DNA of 38,526 bases. Source: Thamnocephalis sphaerospora (lineage: Eukaryota > Zoopagomycota > Zoopagomycetes > Zoopagales > Sigmoideomycetaceae). A program made the position numbers and the translations under genes. The DNA is taken from assembly GCA_003614735.1 (NCBI GenBank), contig KZ992505.1, positions 1 to 38,526 on the forward strand, given 5' to 3'. Positions 1 through 10,375 of this stretch are shown one piece after another. The notes beneath the pieces were generated by a model that ran no database searches, was not told the origin of the DNA, and worked only from the letters and a program-made list of their open reading frames with translations. How positions within the stretch are numbered: the stretch's first letter is position 1; every line of letters begins with the position of its first letter.

Positions 1-45
1 CTTTAGCTCATCCTTTTTCTGCGTGACATTTTTCGTTTCGCTCAG

Positions 46-2937
46 CAGCCCGGCGATGTTGGTCTGATGACGGGTGACGTAACGATTAACCCAAGCGCCA
101 GCTGCCTTGTGATGACCACTGAGGTGTGTATTGATGGACGCGGCCTACGAATATTGCGCTTGCTTACTAAAGCTGCTGCATCGTCTAGATTCTGCGGTCT
201 ATGCTTTATCGCGGATCGGAGGTGATGCGTGAGGTAGCTTGGGTGGTGTTTGACGAAGTTCACTACATGCGTGATGCGTGTAAGTACACACGCGCCGAGC
301 GGGCGGACACAGTATAGATGAGCTAATCGTGGGTTGCATCTAGCGCGTGGCGTGGTCTGGGAAGAAACGATGATTTTGATGCCGCACAAGGTACACTATG
401 TGTTTTTGTCTGCCACGATTCCGAACGCCCTGCAGTTTGCCGAATGGATCACCAAGATCCACGAGCAGGTGAGCCTTAACGCGCCGTTTTACCAATGATC
501 GATGCAGCTCTAATTCGGATTCGCTGTGTTGTAGCCGTGTCACGTCGTGTATACCGACTTTCGGCCAACGCCGCTGCAGCATTATCTATTCCCGGCTGGT
601 GGCGAAGGCATCCACTTGGTGGTGGATGAGAAGAGCAACTTCCGCGAGGAGAACTTTCAAAAGGCCATTGCTGTGCTGGCCGAACGTCAGCAAATGCAGG
701 AAGCCGAGGTGGACGCCGGCGGTAGTGGCCGTGGCCTGAAGGGCAAGGGCAAAAAGGGAAAGAAAGATGGGCCAAGCGACATTTACAAGATTGTCAAGAT
801 GATTATGACGAAAAACTATCATCCTGTGATCGTCTTTTGCTTCAGCAAGAAGGAGTGCGAGGCATTGGCGCTGCAAATGTCCAAGCTTGACTTTAACGAC
901 GGTACGAATCAGGCTGTAGCGGCCAGCACGCTATCGTGCAGTCCATGCTAACTTGCGCGCTGCTGCAAACGCAAACGAAAGACGACGAGCGTGAGCTAGT
1001 TGGCCAAATCTTTAAGAATGCCATCAGCTCGCTCTCGGAGGACGATCGCCAGCTGCCGCAGATTGAGCATATTCTCCCGCTGCTTAAGCGCGGCATTGGC
1101 ATTCACCACTCGGGTCTACTGCCAATTCTCAAGGAAGTGATTGAAATTCTGTTCCAGGAGGGCTTGCTGAAGGTGCTTTTTGCCACAGAGACGTTTTCCA
1201 TCGGTTTGAACATGCCGGCCAAGACGGTGGTGTTTACGAGCGTGCGCAAGTTTGATGGCAAGGACTTCCGCTGGGTAAGCACCGAGGATGGTGGGATGCC
1301 GCAATCGACGCTCACTAAGCCCGTCGATGCGCCTTGCCCTTTAGGTGTCTGGCGGAGAATACATCCAGATGAGTGGTCGTGCTGGTCGTCGTGGTCTTGA
1401 TGATCGTGGTATTGTCATTTTGATGTTGGACGAAAAGATGGAGCCGGCGGTGGCCAAGGGTATGGTCAAGGTGCGTGGTGACTATGGTGGCATTGTATAG
1501 CGGTGTCGCTTGCTGACGCACTTACTGCTCCGCGTCTAAAGGGAGAGGCGGACCGACTCAACTCTGCCTTCCATCTTTCGTACAACATGATCTTGAATCT
1601 GATGCGCGTGGAGGGCATCAGCCCCGAGTACATGCTGGAGCGTTGCTTCTTCCAGTTCCAAAACAACGCCAGCGTGCCAACACTAGAAGCTGGTAAGTTG
1701 GGCCGACGTGCTTTGATCGCCTGGCAAGTGCGCTCACTATGTTGCGTATGCGCAATAGAGAAGCGCGAGCTGGAGCAACAGCGTGACGCAATCACAGTTG
1801 AGAACGAGACCGAGGTTGCTGAATACTATGATCTACGCCAGCAGGTGGAAGCTTTTGGAGCCGATATTCGCACCATTGTGCACCATCCGCAGCACATCTT
1901 GCGCTTCCTGCAGACCGGCCGACTAGTACGCGTGCGTGACGGAGACCAAGACTTTGGCTGGGGCGTGATCGTCAACTACCAGAAGAACCAGACACCCAAG
2001 GTAGGCTCGGTTGGCGGCGAACGTTGAGCCTCCAGACCAGCTCACATTTACAATATGCCTTGCAGGGAAAGCCTGATCCACCCGCAAGCCAAGCGTACAT
2101 CGTGGACACGGCTCTGCTGTGCGCGCCTGGTGGTACAGCATCCGACGGCCTTGGTCGCGGCGGCAGCAGCAGCATCCGACCTGTCGGTGAGGACGGCAAG
2201 GCCGAGCTGCAGGTATGTTGTGCTGATGAAAGCCATTAATGTCGAGTCTAACCGCCAGTCTACGTAACTCGCTCGCGCCACTGACGATAGATTGTTCCTG
2301 TGGCACTGGGTGCGCTCGATGGTCTAAGCAGTATTCGCATTAATTTGAAGAAAGATCTGCGGTCCAAGGAGGATCGCGACATGGTGCGCAAGTCCATTCG
2401 CGAGGTGCAGAAGCGCTTCCCCGATGGCGTTCCACCTCTGGACCCTATCGAGCACATGAATATCAAGGACGAAACGTTCAAAAAGTTGATTCGCGTACGT
2501 TGTCACGCCTGCCGCGTCTAGTACGAGCGCGTGATGCTGACTCTTGTCCGCTTTCAGAAAACGGAGATTCTTGAAGGCAAGCTCTTTTCTAGCCCGCTGC
2601 ACAAGTCGCCGCGGTGCGCAGAACTGTACAGCCAGTACGCCGAGAAACAGATGCTCGCCGCCAAGGTGAAGGAAGCCAAAAAGAAGATTCGCGGTGCGCT
2701 TTCGGTAATCCAGCTGGAGGAACTCAAGTGCCGCAAGCGTGTCCTGCGTCGACTTGGCTACACAAACGCGGCCGATGTAATTGACATCAAGGGCCGTGTT
2801 GCCTGCGAAATCAGTACTGGCGACGAGCTGATGCTTACTGAACTCATGTTCAACGGCGTGTTCAACGATCTTACCGTGGAGCAAACAGTCTCGTTGCTTA
2901 GTTGCTTCGTCTTTCAGGAAAAGGTGCGTTGCAGCAA

Positions 2938-2972
<35 letters not shown>

Positions 2973-3406
2973 ATCTACCATCATCGTTTGGCTAACGTTT
3001 GTACGCCAATCACATCATGGCCCTACAGAGTGAGCAGGCTACCAAGCTGTCGGACGAGCTGGCCGGCCCACTGCGTATCTTGCAGGAAACGGCCCGGCGG
3101 ATTGCCAAGTTGGCCAAGGAGTCCAAGCTGGAGATTGACGAGGAAGAGTACGTTGCGTCTTTCCGGCCCGAACTGATGGACGTTGTCTACGCATGGTGCA
3201 ATGGCGCAAAGTTTTCGCAAGTGATCAAGCTATCGGACGTATTCGAGGGCTCGCTGATTCGCGCGTTCCGACGTCTTGAGGAGCTGCTACGTCAGATGAG
3301 CGCTGCAGCCAAGGCCATCGGCAACACCGAGCTAGAGGTCAAGTTTGCCGAAGGCATCAACAAGATCAAGCGCGACATTGTGTTTGCCGCCAGCTTGTAT
3401 CTGTAA
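46..3406 (+). CDS. MTR4: MTR4/DOB1-type Ski2-like RNA helicase, 3' part
   Basis: DExH-box helicase that feeds RNA to the nuclear exosome (TRAMP complex in yeast). The 5' end lies outside the window; bases 1-45 look like the tail of an intron. Exons: 46-123, 189-279, 344-468, 535-901, 982-1274, 1345-1470, 1542-1692, 1759-2000, 2066-2212, 2291-2494, 2558-2923, 3029-3406. They join in frame to 855 codons plus stop. Visible motifs are [10 protein letters not shown], the DEVH box in [19 protein letters not shown] (motif III), [13 protein letters not shown] and [15 protein letters not shown] (motif VI). A KOW/arch segment follows ([17 protein letters not shown]), then the DSHCT C-terminal domain ending in [12 protein letters not shown]. 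The KOW-bearing arch and near-full identity of the motifs favour Mtr4 over Ski2. All 11 complete introns are GT-AG. The gene converges with the one at 3638. Confidence 0.97.
2941..2970 (+). repeat. (CAG)10 microsatellite inside an MTR4 intron
   Basis: Ten perfect CAG units lie inside the last MTR4 intron (2924-3028). At 105 bases this is the longest of the gene's 11 complete introns. The repeat is not translated in the spliced product. Confidence 0.9.
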
Positions 3407-3637
3407 CGCGGGCAGCATTGCTATACATTTGTATGTGCGCATCTTTATAACGAGAGATGGATACGCGACCTCGAGGAGCAAGCAAACAAGAAAACGTGTG
3501 GGTTGGCGTGCTGGGCACCCTGCTGCGCTTTTCGAGGGTGTGGCGCGCTATGCAAAGAGAAAGAGAAAGAGAGAGAGATAATAAGAGGCGTCAACAAGGG
3601 GATAATGGTACAGCGTAGAAAAACAGCGGCTCTTTGT

Positions 3638-6094
3638 CTAACGCACGGCATTGGTGCCGTTACTGTCACCGTCGCTGGCGTCGGGGAAGAGCTCGGGAAA
3701 TCCGGTGAGAAAGACGGAAGGCGTTATCGTGCTATTGTTGTTGCCGGCGTGCCAGATCGCTGTCGAAGAAACCCCGGCTAGCGACGGGGACCGCGACGAG
3801 GACGAATGCGACGTGGCTGCTGAGTGTGACGGCAATGACGCGGCAAATAGTTCATTTCCGGGTGGGGGCCAGGTGAGCGCGCCATCGATGGGAGACCGTG
3901 TGGAGGATTCGGCGTGTGGCGGCGATGCAAAAAATGCACCGGGTGTCGTGGCGGTGGATGGGCTAGAGGTGGCAAAGAGTGCTTGCAGCAGCGCATAGTC
4001 ATCGCTGCCACCGGCGTTGGCACCATGACCAGCGCCTGCTGATGTCAACGCAGCAATCTGCGCCTCGGTCATGGACAGATTGGAAGCAAGCAGTCGCGTT
4101 GTGGTTTCTAACAGCCTCTGCTCAGCAAAGTCATGCATCGTCTGGTTCCAGTCGACCATGCCATCCGCTGGAATGTTAGAAGAAGGCGTGATCACGCCGC
4201 TTGCTGTTGCTGGTCCAGTAACGTCGCTTAGGTCCATCGTAGAATTGTTCAGCAACAGGTCGGGTACAATCACGCCGGCATTTTCCAGTGGCGCGTTCCC
4301 AGCCGTGGAGAAAGCGGGGGCTTGCGCGTTCATGTAGCCGTGATTATCATGGGCCACGGTCACCCCGCGCATGCTAGGCACAACGCCAGACATGGGTGCA
4401 GCGACAGGTGCGTGCGGTACACTATCATTCTCTGAAATAGGAAGCATGTGCGACTGCGTCACCGTACAGTTTGCTGGCGCTTGATGAGCCGTGTCCGTTG
4501 TAGCCGGACTGGCTGTAGATACTGCGGGTGCCACTAGGCTAAGGTTGTTTGGAATCGCCCATGTACTTCGGCTAACCAACGGTGGCATAGCCATGCACTG
4601 CAACATGGACCTGGCGTTCGCCTGCATGGACGTTGCTGCCAAAGACCGTGGCGGCAAGCTGGCCATAGGCGGCACTGCACAGACCGCTGCCGGCACAGGT
4701 GGGTCCGCAGGGATAATCAGGCTGGTAGCGTCGGCGGCAGGATTCAACGGGCTATCAAACGCCAGCGAGCTTGGCGAAGCGGTTTCTCGTGCTGACGCCT
4801 GTGTGGTGCTTCGATCAACCGGCGTCTGGCTGGGCGTAGATGGCGACGACAACTGTGGCAGCAGCTGTGGCGATGGCGTAATCTCCACATCGATTCGTCG
4901 TTTTGGCCGTGGACGTCCACAACAACAGCACACTGGCGGCCCGGACAAAACGCGTGGATAGCGTTGCCGCTCCGCCGATGCTTGAGGCGACTGACGCGTT
5001 CGATTGCCTGTCGCGGCCAGTGCGGCCAGTGTAGGTGACCGCGGCTGCACGATGGTGCGGGAGGCATGGGCTGGCGGCAGCAGAAAGGCATCGCCATCCC
5101 CTTCGCCGTCACCACCGTCTCGATGCCTGTCATCGGTGACCAGCTGTGCATCCATCTCTGCCACACCGTCCTCTCGCTTGACCACATTGCCGATTTCTGC
5201 ATCATTGTGGGCACGATTCCGTTTCCGTCGGCTGCCAGGGCCGCTGCCGGTGTGACGTGCCACTGGCACCGGCAGACTAGGCGGAGCGCCGCTTCGCTGT
5301 CGCGGATCATCTGCACCCGTCACATCTTCAATGTGAAATCGACGGCCACGCATTAGAAAGCGGAACGCCCGCCGTGCATAGCCGCGTCTGCCACGGCGCT
5401 CCACGCTGTCCACAGCTTGTACAAGTGCGGGTAAAAACTGCTCCGCATCGTCCAGAATTTGGTCCTGGACCTCAGGATGCGCCAATAAACGCGCCATTCC
5501 AAGCGAGCCGTACGCATCGACCAGCGCCTTGCCAGTCGAGACCAGTTTCAATTCGCCACTTTCCGGACATATGTAAATGTGTCCAGTGCGGGCGGATGTG
5601 CTGCTCCGTGCAGTAGACCCGGGCGACACTGCTTGCTCGGCAGGCGACGTGCAGGCAACCGAGTTTGCTGCGTTCATAGTGATCTGAGACGGTGTCGTCG
5701 CTGGCGCTACAGCCCCGCTGACGCTCTTTCCATGGCCGGCGCGTGGCACTGACGGAGGACGCCCGCTCAACCCAGCACGCGTCATTGTTGGCATCGAGAC
5801 AGACCTTTGCAGTAGTGCAAGATTCGCAGTGTACTTGCTGCGGGTGACGTCGTCGCCTTCGTCTTCACTGCCGCTGCCGGTGCTGCCAGTGCCATGGCGC
5901 TGGCGCTCCCGACCTGTAGTCGCGTAACCTTGCTCGGCCATCGTAGCGAGTTGGGTGCTGGCGTACGCGGGTGCAACGGCGCGTAGACCGGTTACCTTGC
6001 TGCGATGGAAGGACGGTTGGCAGCGAGTCGGGTCGCTGTACGACGCGTCATCGACAGACGTAGTTGCGTGAGTCGGCGCTCGCTCGCGGTCCAT
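3638..6094 (-). CDS. Hypothetical low-complexity protein, possibly nuclear
   Basis: Unrecognised protein of 818 residues if it starts at the ATG at 6094. The same frame stays open to 6529, and another possible start (MAEQGYATT) is at 5941. I prefer 6094 because the sequence upstream reads like noncoding DNA. Most of it is rich in Ser, Thr, Ala and Pro and is probably disordered. The one compact, folded-looking segment is residues 170-258, from TGHIYICPESGEL through an Ala/Leu/Asp helix region to RGRRFHIEDV. A CCCCGRPRPKRRI stretch further on could be a nuclear localisation signal. No intron is needed. It is convergent with MTR4 and divergent from the MFSD1-like gene. A transcriptional or scaffold role would be a guess; I assign none. 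Confidence 0.7.
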   Translation of the reverse strand: MDRERAPTHATTSVDDASYSDPTRCQPSFHRSKVTGLRAVAPAYASTQLATMAEQGYATTGRERQRHGTGSTGSGSEDEGDDVTRSKYTANLALLQRSVSMPTMTRAGLSGRPPSVPRAGHGKSVSGAVAPATTPSQITMNAANSVACTSPAEQAVSPGSTARSSTSARTGHIYICPESGELKLVSTGKALVDAYGSLGMARLLAHPEVQDQILDDAEQFLPALVQAVDSVERRGRRGYARRAFRFLMRGRRFHIEDVTGADDPRQRSGAPPSLPVPVARHTGSGPGSRRKRNRAHNDAEIGNVVKREDGVAEMDAQLVTDDRHRDGGDGEGDGDAFLLPPAHASRTIVQPRSPTLAALAATGNRTRQSPQASAERQRYPRVLSGPPVCCCCGRPRPKRRIDVEITPSPQLLPQLSSPSTPSQTPVDRSTTQASARETASPSSLAFDSPLNPAADATSLIIPADPPVPAAVCAVPPMASLPPRSLAATSMQANARSMLQCMAMPPLVSRSTWAIPNNLSLVAPAVSTASPATTDTAHQAPANCTVTQSHMLPISENDSVPHAPVAAPMSGVVPSMRGVTVAHDNHGYMNAQAPAFSTAGNAPLENAGVIVPDLLLNNSTMDLSDVTGPATASGVITPSSNIPADGMVDWNQTMHDFAEQRLLETTTRLLASNLSMTEAQIAALTSAGAGHGANAGGSDDYALLQALFATSSPSTATTPGAFFASPPHAESSTRSPIDGALTWPPPGNELFAASLPSHSAATSHSSSSRSPSLAGVSSTAIWHAGNNNSTITPSVFLTGFPELFPDASDGDSNGTNAVR

Positions 6095-7208
6095 GCTGGC
6101 ATACCGGCCAGGCACGCGGTCCGCGCTCGGGCGGCGACAATGTAGAGCGCGCTGGCGCTCTCTATCGGCCAAGGTCGCAGAAAAGTATGCTGCGCAGTGG
6201 CGGCCAGGGGACAGCGAGCGCACAGTGTCTCTGCGGTAGATTGCGCTTCCTACCGTGGTGCGTGTATTACGGTGGCGGCTGCTTGGCTGAAAGACAATCA
6301 AGCCATCGGAGGCGGCGGCGGCGACCAGCGAGTTAGTTTGGCACAGGACGCGCAGGTGCCGCAGCGCCGGCCGATCGGAGCGCGCTAGGCTCACCAGACG
6401 CAGGTAGCTGGAGCCGATAGACGTGACAGTGAGCGCGCGCGCAGGTGCAAAGCAGGACAAAGCTGAGCAGGTGCAGCCGGCGGGCGTGCGAGCGGTGCAA
6501 AACGAATGGAGCAAAGAAGCAGGTCGCAAAATGTACTGGTTTGAAAACTGGTCTCCCAGTCTCGTTTCTTTTCAGGGTAGGACACTCGCTTGTCCCACTT
6601 GCCTCCATCGCAGTGCCGACGTGTTTGGTGCTTACCATGGTCAGCCAGCCATCAAAACACATTGGCAAGCCGCTAAAGTGCATCGAGACGACTCGCAAAA
6701 ATCAGCCTCCGAGTGCATACATGCCATCGGCGCAGCTATCGTCACCGACCGGCTGCCTGTCTGCCTGCCAAGAAGCACGCTGTATGCACTGCCGTCGCAG
6801 CCACCGGCCGCCAATGTCTACGCCGCCTCGTGCCCACCTGCCTTACGGTCGGCACCGTTCGCGTGGCTGTGCGTCCCGCCTTGCCTTTCCGCTGACCACC
6901 TGCTCACCCGCCTGCTGTTTCCGTCGCTGCTGTTACGCCGGCCGAGTGTTCTGGACACCTCCCCTGGAGTTTTGTGCGCCCAGACTCTTGGCTCTGACTT
7001 TAGCCGCTTGTTCTCATTCCACCCGCACGCCATCTACCGTCACGCTCTCGCCGGCTGGGACCAACTGCACACCGCTGCTGCCGTCTACGCCGATACATGT
7101 GTCACCTACGTTGATTTCCCGTCTCGCCTGCTGCGCTCTGTCCTTGTCCTTTGCTTCTATCGCCGCGCACCTTCTCTCAGACATTCGGCTACGCGAGGCC
7201 TGGCGCCA
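6095..7208. other. Divergent intergenic region, 1.1 kb
   Basis: Lies between the gene starting at 6094 (-) and the MFSD1-like gene starting at 7209 (+), so it should hold both promoters. Long frames stay open here on both strands, but they are Cys/Pro/Arg-rich, match nothing I know and look like GC-rich shadows. The MFSD1 frame itself is open far upstream, so a longer N-terminus cannot be excluded. Confidence 0.5.
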
Positions 7209-9906
7209 ATGACCTCCAGACCGGTGTCGCTCATGCGCGTCACCCGGCGTCGCTGGCGCTGGATTGGCGTCGCGCTAACCTCCGTTGCTCTGGCCAGCAG
7301 CTACTATGTAGGTGTCGGCGCTTCCGCAGCAGCTCTGCCACCGTAACTCATGTGACGTATGCGTGCGGTACACGCTTGTGCGGCGACTTAGGCCTACGAC
7401 GTGCCGGCCGCGTTGAACCGACAACTGCGCGCTCAGCTCAATGTGCCGCCGCCACAGTGGCAGTATTGGTTGGCGGGCGCCTATGCCGCCTATGCGCTTC
7501 CCAATACGCTGATGCCCTACTATGCGCCGCATCTTATGGCGTGGCTAGGTAGGTACGCCCGATGCCAGGGCCGGATGCTCGGCCATCGACGCTAATTGGA
7601 TTGCATTTATCTGCAATCTGTTTAGGGCCAAGATGGACGCTGGGTGTATTGGCGGTGGTGGCGTGTACCGGCCAGCTTTTAGTGGTGGCGGCGCTATTGC
7701 CAGATGGCCTTTCACAGACGCTTGGACCGTTGGCACTGCTGCTTTTGGGACGCTTCCTGCTAGGATTTGGTGTCGAATCGCTTGGCGTGGCGCAGTCGGC
7801 GCTCACCTGCCAGTGGTTTCTGTCCTCGCGTCGCCTTGGCCTGGCGTTATCGCTTAATGTAGCAATGGCACGGATTGGCGCTATTGTCAACGACGTGGCT
7901 AGTCCTGCAGCGGTCAGGTGGTGGCAACGCAGCGACCGGCCGCTAGTTGCTTGGCTTACACGCTGTCTGACGAGCCTGGGTGTGCCACAAGGCTGGTTAG
8001 CGGCCACTGTGATGGCCTGTGGACTTGCTTGGCTTGCGTGCTGTCTATCTTTGGCGGCCGTCGTTGCCGCATCGCTGTTTGATCGCTGGAACGAGCGTCG
8101 CCGCATGCATGCTGCGCGTCTGATGGCTGCACAGACTGCAGCCACCTCTGGCGCGTCTGCGTCGGTATCAGCCGACCAGGCTGCATCTTTAGTGCCTGCT
8201 ACTGCCGCCGCTGGCGCCGCCGCAGCTGCCACGGTGGCTGCCTCTACGCTCCGCCGAGTGCCATTCCAAAACGCACGCCACCAGCTGAGCACGCGCGACG
8301 TCAATACAATTAGACGCTCCTATTTGCGCGTCGATGCCCTCAGTCGCAATAGTGGGCTGTCACGCCGCAGATCGCGGCCCCCGCTGCAGACACACCTGCG
8401 ACAGCGCAGTGCGACAGAAGGCCCAACACACACGTCTTCCGGTGCCGTCTGGTCCTCTCAAGCCATTAGTGTGCCTAATATAGCCAGCCATGAGCTGCCC
8501 CATCCGTCAAGCATGCCAGGCAGTTTGACAGGAGATTACCACTCTGCGCCCGAGCCACCTAACGCGTCCGAAAACAGTATTGGTCTTGTGCCGAGTATTG
8601 GCAGACGTCTGCGTGTCGATTCCAACGCTACAGGAGACAGCCGGCTATTGCGGCGAGAGCTAGCAGCACACGCTACGGATGCCACCAAGCGGCATTCGGT
8701 CTCATCCAGCCATGGCTCGCGCGGCAGGTGCTCCCATTTTGAAAGCGTCGATCTGTCTGCCGGTCCGCCGTCTATTCATGTGCCCGTGCACAATCCCTGG
8801 CATTTCTGGCTCCTCTGCTTCTCCATGGCCTGGTTCGTCCGCGTGCGCTCATTCGGCTGATGTCTAGCCAATCGACGGCTAACTCCTTTGTCTGCTCTGA
8901 TCAGTTTCTATGGCGCGATGATCCCATTTGTCAATGTCGGTGCGTACTTTGCGGAGTCTGCGGGTGTGCTTGCTTGTGTGGACACTAACAGCACACCGAT
9001 GGATGCCATGTGCGCTGAGGATAGCCTCTGACTACTTGCAGACGCGCTGGACCACCGATGCGGTACATGCCGGCCTGTTGATGGCCATACCAGATCTTGT
9101 CAGCACACTGCTGGTGCCCTTGTGTGCGGATGCATTTTGCAATGTTACGCGTCGCGGACATTTGCTGATATCCGCTGGATTGTGCATGGCCAGTGCCCAC
9201 TGGTATATTGGAAGCGGTCAAAAAGGCGGTCTCTACGGCATTGGCATTGGCATTGCTCTGATTCTGCTTGGCATCTGCTACAGCGTATTTGCAGCGGTAA
9301 GTGCAAAAATGCCAAAACATTTGTATCAGCCGCTCATTTGCATGCATACCCACGTAGATATTCTGGACAGCACTGCCCCATATCATGCCTAATCCGGATC
9401 ACCACCCGGCAGCCTACGCCCGTATGACGTCGCTGCTGAATCTATCACAGGCTGCGATGCCGTTTCTAGTGGCGCGCGTTATTATCGCCGATGCCACCTT
9501 CAAATCAGCGAGCTGGCTGTTTGTCATCATCTCTCTACTGGCCACACTCACAGCTCTGGTGCTGACTCGCATTGGTGCTCTGGATCCAGCGTACCCTCTC
9601 GAGGACGAGCTGGAGGACGATGAGTACTATGAAGCAGGGTATTACGACTTTGACGATGGCAGCGGCTATTGGTCGGATGAGTTTTCAGATTGCTGGGAAT
9701 CTTACGACGAGCATGAGGGCCAGGAAAGTGGACGCGGATTGCTTACAGATGACAATCTTTGGGACGACGATACGCCAAACCGCTGGAGCGTATTCACACC
9801 CGCACGGACCAGCCGTGCACATGATGCTGCTCGAGGGCCTCAAGAGCAGGATGCTCTACTTTCTCAAAGCACAGCTGCACGTGACTACGCCACGCTCGGT
9901 CAGTAG
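7209..9906 (+). CDS. MFSD1-like major facilitator transporter
   Basis: Major facilitator of the MFSD1 family; animal members sit in lysosomes and export dipeptides, so a vacuolar role is likely. Exons: 7209-7307, 7392-7548, 7626-8832, 8905-8939, 9025-9296, 9358-9906; total 772 residues. Family-specific matches are the first helix (RWRWIGVALTSVALASSYY) followed by YDVPAALNRQL, then GRFLLGFGVESLGVAQSA, LSLNVAMARIGAIVND, FYGAMIPFVNVASDYLQTRW, and ALPHIMPNPDHHPAAYARM near the end. Between the two six-helix halves is a loop much longer than in human MFSD1 (about 200 residues, Ala/Ser/Arg-rich, coded by about 8090-8770). The C-terminal tail is strongly acidic. The 5' site of the intron at 8833 (GTTCGT) is weak; it was chosen because it restores the family alignment. 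A 35-base exon (8905-8939) follows. Confidence 0.88.
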
Positions 9907-10375
9907 CTACCTATAGTTGCTGAGGCCAGCAGAATGTGCCATTTCCGTAATGATGCAGCACAGCCGCGCCTATCTGTGCTATATTTAAGCGGCTGATGCC
10001 GCTGTCGTCAATGTAGTTACTGTATTGTTTGCACAAATGCATACTATTATTTTGTGCACACCAGCGATGGCTTTCTTCGTAGCGTGGCATGGTTGCACCA
10101 TTGTCTACCATATTTCTCCGTAAGCGTTGTGGGCCATCATGCGGTACGACACGCTGCTAGTAGGTGCTCGGTGGATGCAATACTACATTGTTTCTTTATT
10201 ACACGAGTTCCTTTCATTTATGCGCATGGCAGAATCCCCTCTGCTGAACTAAAGTCATGGCGACACATTTCCGAGACAATGCCGCCAGTCTGGACGCTTT
10301 GCCACACAGGCACAGCACCATCATTGGCGTATATAGCCGTCTGCATGCTATTGCCAAACACACATCTTGTGGTGC
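9907..10375. other. Convergent intergenic spacer
   Basis: Contains the 3' ends of the MFSD1-like gene and the gene at 10376. I see no coding sequence or RNA gene. Confidence 0.6.

Noticed and set aside
6423-7208. Upstream extension of the MFSD1 frame, and a second long frame at 6445-7212
   Set aside because: Open for over 700 bases but not protein-like; MFSD1 homology starts at about 7230, and the ATG at 7209 fits the family start.
7562-7625. ATG at 7562 as the start of the transporter
   Set aside because: It lies within an intron; upstream exons encode the conserved first helices of MFSD1.
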